The notes beneath the pieces are model-generated. The model did not search any database. It was not told the origin of the DNA and saw only the letters and a program-made list of their open reading frames with translations. 10,246 bases of DNA from the NCBI GenBank assembly GCA_018985225.1, contig JADGIF010000353.1:1-10246 (forward strand), given 5' to 3'. Positions 6,861 to 10,246 of the stretch are shown here, in pieces. The stretch is from Amoeboradix gromovi (Eukaryota; Sanchytriomycota; Sanchytriomycetes; Sanchytriales; Sanchytriaceae). The translations under genes and the position numbers were made by a program. Position 1 is the stretch's first letter, and each line of letters opens with the position of its first letter.

Positions 6861-8930
6861 ATGACTAGGTGGGACATTAAAATTGATCGAGTACCTCAAA
6901 TTAAAATGAGTGCCAGAGATAATGAAGAGATGAAGAGACAAAATTCTGCTGACGTAATGATGGACGAAGAACTAGATGACGAATGGGATAATGAGCTAAG
7001 AAAAGAAGAACTGAACATCGAAAAAGAAATGTTTCGCCGTGAGTATGAGACCAACGGCTTCAACTTAAGAAAAAGATTTTTTATATTCATCGTTGTTAGC
7101 GGAACATTTGCTGGCCTTGGATTAATGTTAAGCAAGATCATTGGAGGTGTAGGTATTGATGGAACTGAAGTCGGTAGCTCAAATGGAACGTTTCCAAATA
7201 ATGGAGAGAAGCTTAAGTTATCTACCATATTGTATTACCTAGCATGCATTCCCTTTGCTTATTTTTTAGCTTCGTTTGCTGCTGTTTTCATCAAGTTTAT
7301 TTTGTCGCGTAAAAAAGAAAATACCCGATTGTTGGTATTTTATTTTTCCAAAATGAGTAATTACTTTGTACTTGCAGCGACAGGTGGTATATGCACTGGC
7401 TTATTAACCGCCTGTTTGGGTATTTGGCAGCCTTCACACTGGGCCTTGTTTAGAAGTGGACAATCCTTTAATGCAAGTATATATTATAGCGATGGCTTAT
7501 TCTTAGCTAGTGTTGTGACTGCATGGGGTGTAGTTCATATAATGGGTGTCATCTTATTTCGTAACTTTTCAATCAAATTCTTTAAGAGTGCGTATTATGA
7601 TAGGGTTATTCAAGCACTTTTTACCGAATATGTTCTCATAATGCTTAGCAGACCTACCAATACGATGAAAAGGAAACAAAGTAGCGATACTACCAATAAT
7701 TGCAACAATTCTGGTTCTTCTTACACTGCTATAGAAGATCCCTGGGACAACGTTAAGATAGAAAAAGTTCCTATTAAAGAGAAAGAGATTATTACCCGCC
7801 AAATTAGCAATTTAAGGCTAGCTGAATTTGTCACGTTCTTACAAGAGACTCCATATTTTCTAGTTCATACTGCAGAGCATGGAGATTCATCTAGTAGCTA
7901 CAGTAGTCCTACCAACCTCAAATCAGTCTCAAAGAATATGTTGGGATTGCTCAAGTCTCCACATTTACACAAATCGAAGTTAAAAAATGGACAAAACAGA
8001 GCACTTAGTGCCCGTAAACTGGGTCATAAACTATTTCACTTTCTGAAGTCACCAGAAAGAAATGAATTGGTCCAACAAGACTTCGAAAAGCACTTGTCCT
8101 TGCCTCTTGCTGAAGAAGCATTTTTGCTGTTTGATAAGAATTACGATGGCTCACTAGATTATCGAGAGTTTATTTTGACAGTCAACGAGATTTTAAAAGA
8201 ACGTAAAGCCATATCAGATTCGCTGAACGATGCCGAGAAAGCATTGTCGAAGTTGGAATCGGTGTTTTTTGCATGTTTCTGCTTCATATGGTTCTTTGTT
8301 GCTTTGTTTCTCTATGGTACGGACGTACAATCTACTTTTGTATCCTTGACATCTTTTATTGTCGGATTTGCATTTCTATTCGGCCCTGTAATAAAAAGCA
8401 TAGTGGATGGTGTAATATTCGTCTTTGTTTCTCATCCATTTGATATATCAGATAGAATTATGATCAACTCAACAGCTACAGGTCTACCAACAATGTACAC
8501 CGTAATGCGACTAAATATGTATAACACTGTTCTTAAAAGAAGCGATAATGCACATGTGGTATTTCCAAACTCAGTCATGGCAACTATGACAATCATAAAT
8601 CTTACAAAATCATCTCAAATGGTTGATATTGTCAAGTTCAACATTAACACAGACACCCCGATAGCAAAGATACGAAAGCTTGAAAAAGAGTTTAAGAAAT
8701 TTTTGATATCAAACAGCCAGCACTATAATGATGTTTTTGAGTTTTCGATGAACAAATGCGAAAATTTTCTTGAGATTGATGTTCGAATTAATCACAGGCA
8801 CAACTTCCATAATATGAAGAGATATAGAGAAAGAAGAACAAATGCAATTTATGAAATGATGGCTATACTGGAACATTTGGAAATTAAAAACGAGGATTTA
8901 GTTAAGCCTATTAGAAAAATTGAGCAGTGA
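6861..8930 (+). CDS. MscS-type mechanosensitive channel with EF-hand (fungal Msy-like)
   Basis: A 689-residue membrane protein that should release ions on membrane tension. It resembles fission-yeast Msy1 and Msy2, which act in internal membranes during osmotic shock and influence calcium. The N terminus (about 20-62) is highly charged and acidic, with no signal peptide. Likely membrane segments are 72-93, 121-147, 166-187 and 211-233, then after a polar loop 467-485 and the pore helix 491-522. The loop at about 235-465 is Ser-rich in part and carries one canonical EF-hand, DKNYDGSLDYRE (425-436), with every calcium ligand position filled. The MscS beta domain follows, with VFVSHPFDISDRI (520-532) and VVFPNSVM (566-573). 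It is shorter than Msy1/Msy2 but complete. The ATG follows an in-frame TAA at 6843-6845; M16 is an alternative start. AATAAA lies four bases after the TGA stop. Confidence 0.92.
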   Translation: MTRWDIKIDRVPQIKMSARDNEEMKRQNSADVMMDEELDDEWDNELRKEELNIEKEMFRREYETNGFNLRKRFFIFIVVSGTFAGLGLMLSKIIGGVGIDGTEVGSSNGTFPNNGEKLKLSTILYYLACIPFAYFLASFAAVFIKFILSRKKENTRLLVFYFSKMSNYFVLAATGGICTGLLTACLGIWQPSHWALFRSGQSFNASIYYSDGLFLASVVTAWGVVHIMGVILFRNFSIKFFKSAYYDRVIQALFTEYVLIMLSRPTNTMKRKQSSDTTNNCNNSGSSYTAIEDPWDNVKIEKVPIKEKEIITRQISNLRLAEFVTFLQETPYFLVHTAEHGDSSSSYSSPTNLKSVSKNMLGLLKSPHLHKSKLKNGQNRALSARKLGHKLFHFLKSPERNELVQQDFEKHLSLPLAEEAFLLFDKNYDGSLDYREFILTVNEILKERKAISDSLNDAEKALSKLESVFFACFCFIWFFVALFLYGTDVQSTFVSLTSFIVGFAFLFGPVIKSIVDGVIFVFVSHPFDISDRIMINSTATGLPTMYTVMRLNMYNTVLKRSDNAHVVFPNSVMATMTIINLTKSSQMVDIVKFNINTDTPIAKIRKLEKEFKKFLISNSQHYNDVFEFSMNKCENFLEIDVRINHRHNFHNMKRYRERRTNAIYEMMAILEHLEIKNEDLVKPIRKIEQ

Positions 8931-8933
8931 TTA

Positions 8934-8939
8934 AATAAA
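8934..8939 (+). terminator. AATAAA poly(A) signal of the channel gene
   Basis: AATAAA begins four bases after the TGA stop at 8928-8930, following the stop-proximal pattern of the other genes. Confidence 0.55.
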
Positions 8940-8969
8940 CAATATTGCGTTACTTTCTACCCTCACTAA

Positions 8970-9459
8970 CAGCATATAATCACCTATACATGTCACTTCG
9001 TACCATTAAGTCGTGAAATTCAAGTTGATATAGATGATTTACTATTTGTGCTTTAAAATGTAGAGTACACCGCATTCGACTGTTTTTTGCTTTCATTCTT
9101 CATCACTGCTGATAAGAGAGTTCTTCGGAATGGTGTGAAGTGCATGACTGAAAACAGTACCAAAACGCTTGCAAAGACCCTTGCAATAACAAAAAATGTT
9201 ATGTTCAAGAGCTTGAGAGTCGAGTACTTTGCAGAATCCTTTTCAGACGGAGAAATTGTAAATGCAGTGGTTTCTGTGGATACGTAGGACACTATTGTTG
9301 AGCTTAGATACACCGACATAGTGCTCATTGGTATTTCATGGATCAAAAGTTGAGATAACAGTAGTTGTATGGAAAAGATGTAAAAAAAATTATCATTTTT
9401 CTAAAGAGGATGATCCAGATACCATGGAGAAAAGAGTACGTGAAATGAATATATCTTAA
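8970..9459 (+). pseudogene. Decayed plus-strand gene of unknown family
   Basis: One plus frame reads protein-like from 8970 to about 9350, interrupted by TAA at 9054-9056 and TAG at 9285-9287. Recognisable stretches are VPLSREIQVDIDDLLFVL before the first stop, then RVLRNGVKCMTENSTKTLA and VEYFAESFSDGEIVNAVVS between the stops. From 9322 a second frame, shifted by one, takes over (with FHGSKVEITVVVWKRCKK and DDPDTMEKRVREMNIS) and ends at TAA 9457-9459. Two nonsense codons and a frame change in otherwise protein-like sequence fit a gene that has lost function. I do not recognise the family. Its end meets the stop of the minus-strand gene that begins at 9456, so it would be convergent with it. 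An antisense frame at 9053-9346 is also open but starts with TTG and looks like a shadow. A spliced gene is a less likely alternative because no clear GT-AG pair explains the breaks. Confidence 0.35.
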
Positions 9460-10246
9460 TTATGTGATAGTTTATTAAAATTTAATTCTAGTATCTCAGT
9501 TTTATATCCCACATGAGCATAGTAAACATCATCAACAACATCCGACATATTCTCTTTCTCTAACAACTTCAACCACCCTGCATTCATTGGATCGTCTGGT
9601 ATCTTGGAACGAACAAATTCAGGTAAAATCCAAATAAACTTGTCAAGTAGATTGTTTTCTTTCACTTTACTCAATACCCAAGTCTCTGATTGAAAATAAT
9701 TCAATGCAAAATCAACAAACCGTGTGATCTTTTTAGTGATACGTATAATGCGATCAAATTCTTCAGTGTCATCCTTCTTCAAAATCATCCTATTACCACT
9801 TAGGTCAAGTATCTTGATTTCCAGACTATCTGTCAGATCCGTAATAAATTTCAAGTCTTCTTTAACAAAGCAATTATTTGCGAGAGACAAATAACTTAAT
9901 TTTGTTACACCAAAATCTTTCATCAATCTATCACTTAGTGTCTCAACACTAAATGGAAAATCAGTTTCTCCGGCAATCATTTTGGAAGATTTAACTTTAG
10001 ATTCCAAAATTAAAATGGATTTGGAGTTGTCAAAAATAATGACTTCTTCCATTATCTCTTCAACAAATTGCTGGCCAATAAATTGTAACCTAATTGGTAA
10101 TTTTTCAATAAATTCATCGATTCCACGTCTAAGAAAACGATCAATGTCAACGTTTTTCAACAACTCTGCAAGTTTCGAATACTCTTTCCTTTTAACTTTT
10201 GTTTTAATCGCTTCTTTATATGTTCTATATATTGGGATTTCGGTCA
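9456..10246 (-). CDS. Leucine-rich-repeat protein, 5' end outside the window
   Basis: The frame is open from the right edge to TAA at 9456-9458, giving 262 residues in the window. No ATG is needed inside: the frame runs through a TTG at 10161-10163 and on to the edge, where the last, incomplete codon is xTG and could be the ATG. Numbering from the first whole codon, degenerate leucine-rich repeats occur at about 116-125 (LSYLSLANNCF) and 144-153 (IKILDLSGNRM), probably again at about 175-182 (FVDFALNYF), and near the C terminus (ILELNFNKL). The roughly 27-31 residue spacing suits RNase-inhibitor-like repeats, normally protein-binding surfaces. The N-terminal part (RTYKEAIKTKVKRKE) is basic. 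No signal peptide or membrane segment is visible in this part. An mRNA-export factor of the Mex67/NXF type was considered, but no NTF2-like domain follows. Function unknown. Confidence 0.7.
   Translation of the reverse strand, partial: TEIPIYRTYKEAIKTKVKRKEYSKLAELLKNVDIDRFLRRGIDEFIEKLPIRLQFIGQQFVEEIMEEVIIFDNSKSILILESKVKSSKMIAGETDFPFSVETLSDRLMKDFGVTKLSYLSLANNCFVKEDLKFITDLTDSLEIKILDLSGNRMILKKDDTEEFDRIIRITKKITRFVDFALNYFQSETWVLSKVKENNLLDKFIWILPEFVRSKIPDDPMNAGWLKLLEKENMSDVVDDVYYAHVGYKTEILELNFNKLSHN
9471..9476 (-). terminator. AATAAA poly(A) signal inside the end of the LRR gene
   Basis: On the minus strand AATAAA encodes an Asn-Lys pair and ends 12 bases before the TAA stop. The signal is thus inside the coding sequence, as in the prolyl oligopeptidase gene. 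Confidence 0.4.

Noticed and set aside
9053-9346. Minus-strand 97-codon ORF with membrane-like stretches.
   Set aside because: It begins with TTG, overlaps the more convincing plus-strand relic, and its hydrophobic runs are what the reverse complement of Lys/Thr-rich codons gives.
1-10246. CRISPR array, rRNA genes, or bacterial operon structure.
   Set aside because: No regularly spaced direct repeats, no rRNA-like segments, and the genes are eukaryotic types with individual poly(A) signals.

Overview
The window looks like nuclear DNA of an AT-rich, intron-poor eukaryote, most likely a fungus. All five well-supported genes are eukaryotic in type and read as uninterrupted frames in the standard code, using TAA, TAG and TGA as stops. 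The spacers are short, and AATAAA-type poly(A) signals sit on or just after the stop codons. The fungal call rests mainly on the mechanosensitive channel, which has an EF-hand inserted between its membrane blocks as in fungal Msy1/Msy2. An early-diverging, compact fungal lineage would fit, but this is inference and the phylum cannot be fixed from the window.

Layout. Bases 1-1740 form a gene-poor, degenerate zone. It holds an unrecognised minus-strand ORF (37-312), a 118-codon plus-strand ORF (507-863), a GC-rich pocket (about 860-1023) and scattered decayed coding traces. The 118-codon ORF joins a MerR-type helix-turn-helix, like the start of an IS607 TnpA recombinase, to a RuvC-III tail like the end of TnpB/Fanzor. 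Bases 1741-4162 carry two minus-strand genes, TRM1 (tRNA G26 dimethyltransferase) and, downstream of it, a WDR89-like WD40 gene. A 149-bp divergent spacer separates TRM1 from a plus-strand prolyl oligopeptidase gene (4312-6375). After a 485-bp spacer with two strong inverted repeats comes an EF-hand MscS-type channel gene (6861-8930). Bases 8931-9455 hold what looks like a decayed plus-strand gene with stops and a frame change. From 9456 to the right edge is the 3' part of a minus-strand leucine-rich-repeat protein gene.

The intact genes have unrelated housekeeping roles (tRNA modification, peptide cleavage, ion and calcium homeostasis), so no operon-like pathway is implied. The most interesting item is the putative IS607-TnpB/Fanzor relic. 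Its two halves look like the retained ends of an internally deleted RNA-guided-nuclease transposon. Second is the consistent placement of poly(A) signals on stop codons, which predicts extremely short 3' UTRs.
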